Positions 1 to 7,929 of a DNA stretch of 35,301 bases are shown piece after piece. The number at the start of each line of letters is the position of its first letter. Position 1 is the first letter of the stretch. The notes under the pieces are model-generated. The model ran no database searches and had not been told where the DNA came from. It saw only the letters and a list, made by a program, of their open reading frames with translations. The DNA is from Phormidium tanganyikae FI6-MK23. GTDB lineage: Bacteria > Cyanobacteriota > Cyanobacteriia > Leptolyngbyales > Leptolyngbyaceae. Made by a program: the position numbers and the translations under genes. The stretch lies in contig JAHHHU010000034.1 in assembly GCA_019359175.1 (NCBI GenBank), positions 1 to 35,301 on the forward strand. The letters run 5' to 3'.

Positions 1-224
1 CACCCGAACTTTGCCGTCATCTAAGCTAATTTCCTTAACCTCCTCCTGCACCTCGGTATCCGCAAGCGTCGTTTCCTGCACCAAGCGATGGAAGGGGTTG
101 TGTCCGACTTGGATGCCAGTCAAAGCGGCAAGGTCAGTTTCGGCTTGCGGATACGATTACGGTCGCGCTTAGACGCAAGCAGCAGTGCACCAACATCGGA
201 CTCAGGCGCGTATATCGTTCCACT
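1..224 (-). pseudogene. Decayed transposase fragment, possibly ISKra4-like, running off the left edge
   Basis: Two coding-looking minus-strand frames overlap here. One is open from about 156 to the window edge and reads ...ALTGIQVGHNPFHRLVQ..., ending in a segment like EISLDDGKVRV. The other, 224 to 120, reads YAPESDVGALLLASKRD... and stops at 120-122. Together they look like one gene broken by a frameshift. The phrase 'SLDDGKVR' followed by the edge resembles the start of the catalytic region of cyanobacterial ISKra4-type DDE transposases. That assignment is from memory of the family and is only moderately secure. No start codon is evident for either piece. Confidence 0.4.
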
Positions 225-355
225 TCAGAATCACTTTACTCTAGGCGATCTCATTCAAACTTGCACATTTGCGATGCTCCCTTTCTTCCCAACTGATTCA
301 GCAATGCTTAAAACCATAATTCTATCTATGACCCATACTGACCAAATTATCTACG

Positions 356-730
356 ATGAAAACCAAAAGTCCATCCCGTGCCCTCGAAATTGCACAAAAA
401 CGCCTGTCTGGCTTGCAATCTAGTGACATCAACGCCTTCTCTGATCTGGGTTACGGCATTACGATCCAAAACTTTGCCGATGCTGTTGAAGTTGCAAACC
501 AACAATTAGACAACTACAACAAACTGCTCTCTAGCTTAGAAGCTGCCAAAATCACCCTCGCAGACACTGACAAAGATTTGGCAAAACAGTCAGAACAAAT
601 GTTGATGGCAGTGGCGCTGAAATATGGCAAAGATAGCCAGTACTATCATCTTGCAGGTGGAGTCAGACTCAGCGATCGCAAACGCAGCAAACGCGCCACC
701 CGTCAAACACTCGAAACCAGTCCTGCTTGA
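356..730 (+). CDS. Small hypothetical protein (124 aa)
   Basis: I do not recognise a named family. The protein is soluble and mainly helical. A central segment (residues ~35-95) has alternating hydrophobic and charged residues suggesting a coiled coil. The C-terminus is very basic (GGVRLSDRKRSKRATR, about residues 100-117), like the tails of small cyanobacterial proteins that bind nucleic acid or act as structural proteins. The ATG at 356 has no obvious Shine-Dalgarno. A strong intrinsic terminator lies 40 bp downstream, which supports this as a real monocistronic gene. The function is unknown. Confidence 0.6.
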   Translation: MKTKSPSRALEIAQKRLSGLQSSDINAFSDLGYGITIQNFADAVEVANQQLDNYNKLLSSLEAAKITLADTDKDLAKQSEQMLMAVALKYGKDSQYYHLAGGVRLSDRKRSKRATRQTLETSPA

Positions 731-768
731 TCCAAAGAGTAGATTCCCCAAAGAGACCGATCACGGAG

Positions 769-805
769 AGTGGGAGATTTGGGCAAAATCTCCCACTTCT
801 TTTTT
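769..805 (+). terminator. Intrinsic terminator after the small hypothetical gene
   Basis: A 12-bp perfect stem, AGTGGGAGATTT (769-780) with AAATCTCCCACT (786-797), has a 5-nt loop and is followed by TTCTTTTTT. It would end transcription from 356-730 before the kinase gene at 897. Confidence 0.85.
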
Positions 806-896
806 AGCCAACAGAAAAAACCACATCGTATTTCGCCACAAGAGAGGGAAAACTAAATACTGATACCAGCTTGATCATAAGAATTCTCTGAACTGT

Positions 897-2885
897 ATGA
901 GCGCTGAACGAGAAATCTCTGCCATGAACTTTTCTTCTCAATTAGAACAAGAAATTCAGTCCGCACAACGCCGATTAGAGCATCTGCTCAAACAGAACAA
1001 CGAGCCTACTCCAGAGCTTCTCCGCCAGACGATCGAAGAACTTAGCTATTCTTATGAAGAACTCAATGTTGCGATCGAAGAACTACACAGCCGCGATCGT
1101 CGCCTAGTTGATTCTGAAGAACAAATCCTTAGAGAACGCCGCCAGTACCAAGACTGGTTTGACTTCGCTCCCGATGCCTACTTGATCACCGACTCGCTCG
1201 GAAGAATTGAACTCGCAAATCAAACTGCGTACCGATTTTTCAATGTCAGCACCGGATCACTAATTGGTAAACCTTTGAGCCTTTATATTGCTTCCTCATC
1301 GCGATCGGCATTTCGCGCTCAGTTAAATCACGCGAATCCTAGCACCGAGATTCAGGAATGGGAACTCGATCTACAGCCGCGCGATCAAGAAGCTTTCCCA
1401 GCGTCGATCGCAATCTCAGCCCAATATGATGAAGGACAGCAAAAGATAAGTTTGCGCTGGCGAATTCGCAATATCACGGCTCGCAAACAGCTAGAAGCCT
1501 CACTTGCGATCGCGAATGCTGAACTTGAAGAGCGAGTGATCGATCGAACTGTTGAGCTAGAGCGAACCATTGCACAACTCGAACTAACGCTTCAAGCCCG
1601 CGACCAGGAAATACTCGAACGCCAGCGGCTATGGGCAGAACTTGAACAAGCCCGTCAAGCGATTGCAGCCTGCCCCGTTGGAATTGTGATTGCAGATGCT
1701 CAACAGCCAGACTGTCCAGCCGTGTATGTGAATTCTGCATTCGAGCAGCAAACGGGTTACGCTGCTTCAGAAGTCATTGGACAAAACTTTCGCTTTCTAC
1801 AAGGCAGCGATCGCAATCAACCTAGCTTAGAGCAACTGCGAACTGCGCTGAGAGCAGGAGAAAGCTGCACGATCATCCTCCGAAACTATCACAAGAATGG
1901 AACTCAGGTTTGGGTTGAATTAACCGTTGCGCCGATTGTTGATCCGAATGGCAGGATTACAAGCTTTGTGGGTGTGCAGCAAGACGTTAGCGATCGCATT
2001 CGACGCACATCAGAGTTAGAAGCTACGTTGAATCAATTACAGCAAGCTCAGCTCCAACTGATTCAAAGCGAGAAGATGTCCTCGTTGGGACAAATGGTTG
2101 CAGGAGTCGCGCACGAAATCAATAATCCCGTTGGTTTTATCTATGGCAATCTTACGCCTGCTGAAGCCTATGCAAAGGATTTGGTTGAACTCATTCGACT
2201 TTATCAATCGCACTATCCCACTCCACCTGCTGAAATTGTTCAAGCCATCGAAGAGATCGACCTTAATTTTCTCGTAGCGGATCTGTTCAAATTGCTTCAA
2301 TCCATGCAGACTGGAGCCGAACGCATTCGAGAGATTGTGGTGTCTTTGCGAAACTTTTCTCGCCTAGACGAAGCCGAAATCAAACTCGCTGATATTCATG
2401 ATGGAATTGATAGCACGTTGATGATTTTGGACCATCGCACGAAGGCGATCAAACGTCGTCCTGCGATCGAGATTGTGCGGCAGTACGGTACTTCACCTTT
2501 AGTCAAATGCTATGCTGGACAACTGAATCAAGTCTTTATGAATCTTCTCAGTAATGCGATCGATTCAGTGGAAGAAGCCGTTGAGAAGCTGGGACGATCT
2601 ACGCCGTTGATTTTGATTTGTACTCAAGTTGTCGATCGGACGCACATCAAAATTACGATTAGCGATAACGGCATGGGCATCGACCAAACAACGCTGCAAA
2701 AGATCTTTGATCCCTTCTTTACCACTAAACCGATTGGTTCAGGGACTGGACTAGGGTTAGCCATTAGCTACAAAATCATTGTTGAGCAACATCAAGGTTC
2801 ATTAGAGTGTCGCTCGATCGTCAATCAAGGTGCAGAGTTCATCATTCAAATTCCTTTAAACCTTCTAGCACAGTTATCACAGTGA
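897..2885 (+). CDS. PAS / LOV-like sensor histidine kinase (662 aa)
   Basis: Predicted cytoplasmic two-component sensor kinase with no membrane segments. The order is: N-terminal coiled coil (~10-85), PAS domain (~86-195), coiled coil (~196-255), second PAS domain with strong LOV character (~256-366), a DHp helix with the phospho-acceptor in AHEINNP (H406), and an HATPase domain (LLSNAID N-box around N553, DNGMG at 590-594, GTGLGLA at ~616-622). The LOV-type signature around 295-303 reads GQNFRFLQG: the usual photoactive cysteine is Phe298, although the flanking RNYHKNG and FVGVQQDV segments are LOV-like. No response regulator is adjacent, so the partner is unknown. The end overlaps the convergent recQ gene by 40 bp. 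The ATG at 897 gives the full coiled coil; an internal Met (residue 10) is an alternative. Confidence 0.93.
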   Translation: MSAEREISAMNFSSQLEQEIQSAQRRLEHLLKQNNEPTPELLRQTIEELSYSYEELNVAIEELHSRDRRLVDSEEQILRERRQYQDWFDFAPDAYLITDSLGRIELANQTAYRFFNVSTGSLIGKPLSLYIASSSRSAFRAQLNHANPSTEIQEWELDLQPRDQEAFPASIAISAQYDEGQQKISLRWRIRNITARKQLEASLAIANAELEERVIDRTVELERTIAQLELTLQARDQEILERQRLWAELEQARQAIAACPVGIVIADAQQPDCPAVYVNSAFEQQTGYAASEVIGQNFRFLQGSDRNQPSLEQLRTALRAGESCTIILRNYHKNGTQVWVELTVAPIVDPNGRITSFVGVQQDVSDRIRRTSELEATLNQLQQAQLQLIQSEKMSSLGQMVAGVAHEINNPVGFIYGNLTPAEAYAKDLVELIRLYQSHYPTPPAEIVQAIEEIDLNFLVADLFKLLQSMQTGAERIREIVVSLRNFSRLDEAEIKLADIHDGIDSTLMILDHRTKAIKRRPAIEIVRQYGTSPLVKCYAGQLNQVFMNLLSNAIDSVEEAVEKLGRSTPLILICTQVVDRTHIKITISDNGMGIDQTTLQKIFDPFFTTKPIGSGTGLGLAISYKIIVEQHQGSLECRSIVNQGAEFIIQIPLNLLAQLSQ

Positions 2886-4252
2886 CCACAAGCAAAATTA
2901 GCTGCTTCTTGGTCAAACCCAAACGATCGTAAAACAAACCTCCATCGACAGTCTTTAGTGTTGAGGTAGGTTCTCATCGATTGCGTGGAATTAAGCAATG
3001 AAGGGGGTAGCTTTTGTTTAGATTGAATCTCATAGTGAAAGGGATCAGTCCAGATCAGTTGCTTCGCATTATGCAGTAGAGAAAGCGCGATCGAGGCTCC
3101 TTTAAACTCTCTTGAAACCGTATCAATGTTGCCTTGCTGCGGTAATTTCTGAATCAATTTCTGTGCTTTAGTGGTTTGATTGTGTTCTTGAGTTTCAAAG
3201 AACCGCCAGCGTTGACGGTCTTCTGAGTCAAGCCAGCTACTTTTTAGGAGAACCGCGATCGCATTTTTTCCATCTCGCCCAGCGCGTCCAATTTCCTGCA
3301 CATATTCACTCATCAAAAACGGAGCGTGATAATGGACGACCCAGCGAGTTGCAGCTTTATTTACTCCCATGCCAAACGCACAAGTCGCAACTACAAACTG
3401 TAATCGATCGTTGATCCAGTGTTGCTCGATTTGCCGCCTATCAATCGATTTCAAACCTGCATGATAAGCCGCAGTTCGATAGCCTTGCTGAGTTAACCAT
3501 TCTGCAAGTTCTTCACCTTCTCGACGCGATCGCACATACACTAAGCCTGAACCAAACTGAGATCGAATTACTTCTAATAGCTTTTGTCTACGCTGTCTCG
3601 GAGTTGAGACAGATTGAACCTGCAACGTTAAATTTGATCGATAAGGACTCAGCCGAAAGGATTGTGGTGTTTCAAGCTGTAGAATGCGTTGGATTGTTTC
3701 TTGGGTGAGTGGGTTTGCAGTTGCGGTGAATGCAGCGATCGCAATTCGTTCGCGATTGTTTGATAATGTCGATCGGACTGCTCCCAATCGGTAGTAAACA
3801 GGTCGGAAGGTTTCGCCCCATTGCGTTAGACAATGAGCCTCATCAATAATTAGCGAATTAATCTTTAGCTTTGGATCTAACAATCGCTGCCAAACTGATG
3901 CACTTAACAGTGTTTCAGGCGAAAGATAAAGTAAGCGATAGTTCGCGATCGAACTTAGTATCTGTTTTCGGTGTGATGCAGAAAGTTCACTATGTAGCAT
4001 CGCTGCCGGAACCCTTCGCTGCTGTAGTTCTTGAACTTGGTTTTCCATCAATGCAACCAGCGGAGAAACCACGATCGTTAATCCCGATCGCATCACTGCC
4101 GGAAGCTGGAAACATAGCGATTTGCCGCCACCTGTTGGTAAAACAATCAGCGCATCCCGTCGATCTAAGATTGCTTGAACAATTTCACCTTGAGGCGGAC
4201 GAAACTCTGAATAACCCCAAATTTGCTTTAAGCGATCGTGCAAAATGGTCAT
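2846..4252 (-). CDS. recQ: RecQ-family ATP-dependent DNA helicase, short form (468 aa)
   Basis: 3'-5' SF2 DNA helicase of the RecQ type, expected to act in recombination repair and stalled-fork processing. Visible motifs: motif 0 and Walker A (PTGGGKS, ~39-45), Walker B DEAH (137-140), SPLVALM, an AFTATA motif III, and motif VI QEIGRAGRDG. The C-terminus keeps a zinc-binding cluster (CxxCxxC in ACGHCDNC, with an earlier Cys in CRWRF). The protein stops right after this cluster, so the winged-helix and HRDC domains of long RecQ are largely missing; such short forms are common in cyanobacteria. The start codon overlaps the stop of the upstream amine-oxidase remnant (4249-4252), suggesting former co-transcription. 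Confidence 0.92.
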   Translation of the reverse strand: MTILHDRLKQIWGYSEFRPPQGEIVQAILDRRDALIVLPTGGGKSLCFQLPAVMRSGLTIVVSPLVALMENQVQELQQRRVPAAMLHSELSASHRKQILSSIANYRLLYLSPETLLSASVWQRLLDPKLKINSLIIDEAHCLTQWGETFRPVYYRLGAVRSTLSNNRERIAIAAFTATANPLTQETIQRILQLETPQSFRLSPYRSNLTLQVQSVSTPRQRRQKLLEVIRSQFGSGLVYVRSRREGEELAEWLTQQGYRTAAYHAGLKSIDRRQIEQHWINDRLQFVVATCAFGMGVNKAATRWVVHYHAPFLMSEYVQEIGRAGRDGKNAIAVLLKSSWLDSEDRQRWRFFETQEHNQTTKAQKLIQKLPQQGNIDTVSREFKGASIALSLLHNAKQLIWTDPFHYEIQSKQKLPPSLLNSTQSMRTYLNTKDCRWRFVLRSFGFDQEAANFACGHCDNCARRFKGI

Positions 4253-4737
4253 CGTGCTGCAATCCGGTTTGCTTCCCGTTCACCCGAAAGAAATGCACCA
4301 TGAACCGTTGCAGGATGCTGATCTGAAGTCGCCTCACCCGCAAAAAAGATGCGATCGTCAATCGGTTCTGCTAAAGTTTGATGATCCACCAAGCTAGAAC
4401 CAATCGCAAGATAAGAATACGATCCATGTGCGAGTGGATCAGAGTTCCAACGTGTCATCATGGCTGCAACTGGATTTGGAATCTTGTTACCATACATCGA
4501 TCGTAGAACTGTCATCAATTCGTCCACTAATGCGATTGTGCCTTTCCAAAACCAACACTTCAGCCCCAATGATTTCAGTCGCCGCGCGGCTGCCAAACCC
4601 GAAATCCCCACACTGGTCATAATCACCTTGGCTTTTTGCTCCGACGATCGCGCCGCGCTGCAACCCAGCCAAGGCATCAAACCCGCTGCGAGAAGAGACA
4701 AGTCCAAATACTGGCGGCGACTAATCTTTGCCATCAC
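4249..4737 (-). pseudogene. Internally deleted and frameshifted flavin amine oxidase
   Basis: The N-terminus has a Tat-like signal (SRRQYLDLSLLAAGL) followed by a Rossmann start (VGISGLAAARRLKSLG). The C-terminus (about 75-162) matches the end of FAD-dependent monoamine-oxidase-like proteins: MYGNKIPNP, DPLAHGSYSYLAIG, FFAGEATSDQHPATVHGAF. Between them the expected 'VLVLE..NRI.GRI' sequence lies in a different frame (GAEVLVLERHNRISGRI, within 4487-4672). Some 250-300 residues, including the substrate-binding region, are absent from a family usually about 430-500 aa long. The reading frame from ATG 4737 stays open only because the two frameshifts or deletion joints cancel. The product is therefore almost certainly non-functional. 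It ends by overlapping the recQ start by 4 bp. Confidence 0.8.
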
Positions 4738-4804
4738 GATCGTATAAATAGCAACCTCTACTTTATACAGATCGGTGCAAGCAATCTCTTAGACAAAAGT
4801 AGAA

Positions 4805-5215
4805 TCAACTTGCTGACAGCATACTTGCCAATTCTGCATGAATGAACGCAATATCTGGATCACGCTGAATCGCCTGATAATAGTTCTGCTCTAGCGCTGA
4901 TCCCGTTTCTGACGGGTGCATCAACTGGCGGGCCTGAGTTAAAAGCTCACTCGCTTGATCCATCGTAATCGGCTCCTTCGCGCTCAAAGCTTCATCAATC
5001 TGCACAATAAACTGTGAAATCGGACGCAACCACGCAAACCACTGATTCTCTAGCACCAACTGGAAAAACTCAGTATTCGATCGAATTCGTCCATGCTTCT
5101 GCTCATACCTCACCCGCTCCCCATCGAGAAGCGCTTTATGCAAACGCAACAAGGCAAAACGAACTTGCCCCAACCGCTGCAACGTCGAATCAAACTCAGT
5201 CAAAGACATCCGCAA
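4805..5215 (-). CDS. Conserved hypothetical protein (~134-136 aa)
   Basis: The family is not one I can name. The protein is soluble, all-helical and amphipathic, with no signal peptide or cysteine cluster. It contains FFQLVLENQWFAWLRP (~50-65) and a helical C-terminal half. Similar small proteins of unknown function occur in cyanobacteria and proteobacteria. Two start choices exist: ATG at 5215 or the in-frame ATG two codons later. It is transcribed away from the secreted-protein gene at 5409, leaving a shared intergenic region of about 190 bp. Confidence 0.65.
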   Translation of the reverse strand: MRMSLTEFDSTLQRLGQVRFALLRLHKALLDGERVRYEQKHGRIRSNTEFFQLVLENQWFAWLRPISQFIVQIDEALSAKEPITMDQASELLTQARQLMHPSETGSALEQNYYQAIQRDPDIAFIHAELASMLSAS

Positions 5216-5310
5216 GATCTGGTAAACACTATCTTCATCTTGTCATATCAATCGCCAGCAGATAGCCCTATTGCCGAATCGATTCTAGTGGAAATTACCC
5301 AACACCAAAG

Positions 5311-5328
5311 TCAAACCTCAAGGTTTGA
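5311..5328. promoter_or_regulatory. 18-bp perfect inverted repeat upstream of the secreted Cys protein
   Basis: TCAAACCT and AGGTTTGA are separated by 2 bp, about 80 bp upstream of the likely start at 5409, in the divergent region between 5215 and 5409. The size and position suit a dimeric repressor operator or a small hairpin. There is no T-tract, so a terminator is unlikely. Confidence 0.4.
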
Positions 5329-5408
5329 TGAAACTGTCGCACCAGCAGATGACTTTTCCAAAGGGTGAAAGATACGATGATGACGACAACTTACCCGGTT
5401 CAAGGTCT

Positions 5409-5753
5409 ATGCGCGTTTCAACAAACGTTCTCTCAGCTTCCCTCGGTTTTTTCACCCTTGTGAGCAGTCTTGCATTCGTCCCCGCACACAAAGCGATCGC
5501 TGAAAATACAACTCCCTATCCAGCTGAAGCCGTCGATATTTTCACCAAAACCTGTGTTGCTCAAGGCGATTCCAAAAAGGTTCCGACCGAAGTGATGGAA
5601 CAGATCTGCACCTGCAACATTCGGGAAATCGAAAAGACCTATTCTTTTGAGGAATTTACCACGATTGGGACTGACTTGGGAGAAGGAAAACCCGCGCCCG
5701 CAGGATTTAAAGAAATGGTCGAAGGCTGTGTCGCTGAAGTCTTGAAAAAGTAA
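5409..5753 (+). CDS. Secreted small cysteine-containing protein (114 aa)
   Basis: The start at ATG 5409 is chosen over an upstream in-frame ATG (5325) because it gives a clean Sec signal peptide: MRVSTN, a hydrophobic core (VLSASLGFFTLVSSLAFV), then an AHKAIA cleavage site before ENTTPY. The mature protein is about 85 aa and has four cysteines (KTCVAQ, QICTCN, EGCVAE) spaced as if for two disulfides or a small metal/haem site. No CxxCH is present, so it is not a c-type cytochrome. The length and the helix with a late Cys resemble small periplasmic cyanobacterial proteins of unknown role. Confidence 0.65.
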   Translation: MRVSTNVLSASLGFFTLVSSLAFVPAHKAIAENTTPYPAEAVDIFTKTCVAQGDSKKVPTEVMEQICTCNIREIEKTYSFEEFTTIGTDLGEGKPAPAGFKEMVEGCVAEVLKK

Positions 5754-5787
5754 AGACCAAATCAAGCGCAGCATTCAATTTATGAAG

Positions 5788-5831
5788 TTGGGGCGGGAAA
5801 ACTAGAAGCGTTATCTAGCCATACGCCCCAA
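5788..5831 (+). promoter_or_regulatory. Hairpin ending at the start codon of the HD gene
   Basis: TTGGGGCG (5788-5795) pairs with CGCCCCAA (5824-5831), whose last base directly precedes the ATG at 5832. Inside it, CTAGA pairs with TCTAG around a 7-nt loop. No Shine-Dalgarno is visible between the arms and the start. The arrangement could control ribosome access, or the outer arms could be a DNA operator. Confidence 0.5.
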
Positions 5832-6677
5832 ATGTTTAACGCCACAGAACTCTTAATCGATGATTTTGTTCAGAAATTAAAGGAAGGCTACCATCGCACC
5901 TATGGCGGCTGGAAGTCCGATTATGAGGACATCATCGGCTGGGTAGGGTCGATGGCAATGGAAAATATCGCCAATAGCGACGCGCTCTACCACAACGTTG
6001 AGCATTCAATCTTGGTTACGCTCGTGGGTCAAGAGATCTTACGCGGACGACATATTCGCGACGGGGGCGTTTCGTGTGAAGACTGGCTGCATTTCGTGAT
6101 TTCGCTGGTTTGCCACGATATTGGCTACGTTCGGGGAGTCTGTCGGCAAGATAAAAACAATCTCTATGCGACCGGACGCGATGGCGCGATGGTTTCAGTC
6201 CAGCCCGGATCTTCGGATGCTGCCATGACTCCCTATCACGTCGATCGAGCCAAATTATTTGTCGATGAGCGATTCGGCGGACACAAACTCATCGATGCTG
6301 AAATCGTCAAGCGCAATATCGAACTAACTCGCTTCCCAGTTCCTGCTGCCGAAGACCACCAAGACACGATGAATTATCCGGGCTTGATTCGCGCCTCGGA
6401 TTTGATCGGGCAGTTGAGCGATCCCCGCTACCTGAAAAAGATTAGCGCTCTATACTACGAATTCGAGGAAACGGGTGTCAACAAAGCGCTCGGATATCGT
6501 CATCCTGGCGATCTGCGGAAAAACTATCCGAAATTCTATTGGCATGGCGTTTATCCCTACATCAAACACGCGCTCTACTATTTGTCACTGACTCAGCAAG
6601 GAAAGCAAATCGTTGCTAATCTTTACTCAAATGTTTTTGTGGTTGAACATGAGCCTTGCGACGATTATTGCGTCTAG
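5832..6677 (+). CDS. HD-domain metal-dependent phosphohydrolase (281 aa)
   Basis: Predicted cytoplasmic HD-superfamily hydrolase. The metal-binding set is visible as YHNVEHS (H54/H58), the HD doublet in SLVCHDIGY (H95-D96) and a later conserved D near SDLIGQ (~200). These residues normally bind a divalent metal for hydrolysis of phosphate esters, often nucleotides or cyclic nucleotides; the substrate here cannot be told from sequence. The length is close to full for the cyanobacterial members. The gene stands alone between the secreted Cys protein and the AI-2E transporter, with an unusual hairpin reaching its ATG. The C-terminus (EPCDDYC) carries two cysteines. Confidence 0.85.
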   Translation: MFNATELLIDDFVQKLKEGYHRTYGGWKSDYEDIIGWVGSMAMENIANSDALYHNVEHSILVTLVGQEILRGRHIRDGGVSCEDWLHFVISLVCHDIGYVRGVCRQDKNNLYATGRDGAMVSVQPGSSDAAMTPYHVDRAKLFVDERFGGHKLIDAEIVKRNIELTRFPVPAAEDHQDTMNYPGLIRASDLIGQLSDPRYLKKISALYYEFEETGVNKALGYRHPGDLRKNYPKFYWHGVYPYIKHALYYLSLTQQGKQIVANLYSNVFVVEHEPCDDYCV

Positions 6678-6763
6678 ATTCCAGTCGAAAAGCGTCATCT
6701 GAACAGCGCATTCAGGAGATCAAGCGGCAGAATTGAGAAGTACTCGATCGCGCTTTGGCTGTC

Positions 6764-7909
6764 ATGGATCGTTTTTTCTCTCCGATTCAACAATTTCTTC
6801 TCACCTGGTTGTTGATTCTAGTTTCCGGTTGGTTAACGCTAAACGCGCTGACTTATTTTGGTGAATTAATCAGCGTTCTAGTCACAGCAAGCCTGATTGC
6901 TTTCTTGCTTAACTATCCGGTTTCACGTCTGAGTAAAGTAATGTCTAGAGGAATCGCCGCCGCGATCGTCTATTTACTCGCAGGCGTGATCTTGGGAGTT
7001 GTGGCAGTGACGATCGCGCCGCCGATTCTCCAACAAGCGCAACAGCTCGCGACGAATCTCCCAAATCTGATCGCGTCAGGACAAGATCAAATTTCGGAAT
7101 TTCAAGCCTGGAGCCAGTCGCGGCGTTTGGGCTTCGATTTGTCGTTTCTAGAGCAACAGTTATCCGCACAACTGCAAGGTCAGGCACAATCGATCGCTTC
7201 AACCGGAATCGGCTTAGTGCTTGGAACCTTTAACTGGGTGCTGGATTTTATTTTGATCTTGGTAATCTCATTTTACTTAGTGCTGGACGGGGCGAAGATT
7301 TGGAACGGCATTACGGGAATTTTTTCGCAGCCGATTCGCGAGAGTTTAACGAGTTCGATGCGTGATAGTTTGCAGCGGTTTGCATCCGGGCAATTGCTGT
7401 TAGGGCTATTTATGGCGGTGATGCTGTCGATCGCGTTTTGGTGGATTAGAGTACCGTTCTTTCTCGTGTTTGCGGTGTTTATTGGCGCGATGGAGGTGAT
7501 TCCATTCATCGGCGCATCTTTAGGAATTGCAACCGTTTGTATCGTTGTGGCGTTTATCGATTGGTGGTTAGCGATCGAGACTTTGGGCGTTGCGGTGGCG
7601 ATTCAGCAAGTGAAAGACAATGCGATCGCGCCCCGGATTTTGGGCGAACTCACTGGATTTAGTCCGGTAATTATTCTCACGTCGCTTCTCGTGGGTGCTA
7701 GAGTAGCGGGATTATTGGGCGTGATTTTGGCGATTCCGCTAACCAGCGTGGTTAAAACGATCGTCGAAATTCTGCTCAATCCTGATCTGCCGCCGCAGCG
7801 AGGATCGATCTTCTCGGAAACTGTGGAAAATAGTATCCTAGAACCCATTCTCTCGGTTGATCCCGACGATGAACCCAAAGTGACGGTGGTCGTTAACGAT
7901 TCGCATTAA
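6764..7909 (+). CDS. AI-2E family (PerM-type) membrane transporter (381 aa)
   Basis: Polytopic inner-membrane protein of the AI-2E/PerM (formerly UPF0118) family, whose members export small molecules or ions; few have known substrates. The usual layout is present: about three N-terminal helices (~10-95), a large soluble loop (~95-145), then a C-terminal set of helices with the family signature around GALEVIPFIGA (here GAMEVIPFIGASLG, ~245-260) and a final PLTSVVKTI helix. An acidic cytoplasmic tail follows. ATG 6764 is preferred over an in-frame TTG at 6755. The ABC permease starts 20 bp after the stop, suggesting co-transcription. Confidence 0.88.
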   Translation: MDRFFSPIQQFLLTWLLILVSGWLTLNALTYFGELISVLVTASLIAFLLNYPVSRLSKVMSRGIAAAIVYLLAGVILGVVAVTIAPPILQQAQQLATNLPNLIASGQDQISEFQAWSQSRRLGFDLSFLEQQLSAQLQGQAQSIASTGIGLVLGTFNWVLDFILILVISFYLVLDGAKIWNGITGIFSQPIRESLTSSMRDSLQRFASGQLLLGLFMAVMLSIAFWWIRVPFFLVFAVFIGAMEVIPFIGASLGIATVCIVVAFIDWWLAIETLGVAVAIQQVKDNAIAPRILGELTGFSPVIILTSLLVGARVAGLLGVILAIPLTSVVKTIVEILLNPDLPPQRGSIFSETVENSILEPILSVDPDDEPKVTVVVNDSH

Positions 7910-7929
7910 CCTTTTATCTTCTCTGACCT

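Noticed and set aside
88-423. Plus-strand open frame of 111 codons at the left edge
   Set aside because: It runs antisense over the transposase-like frames and into the start of the 356-730 gene, with low-complexity, non-conserved composition.
3871-4326. 151-codon plus-strand frame antisense to recQ
   Set aside because: It is a shadow of the well-supported helicase gene and has no recognisable domain.
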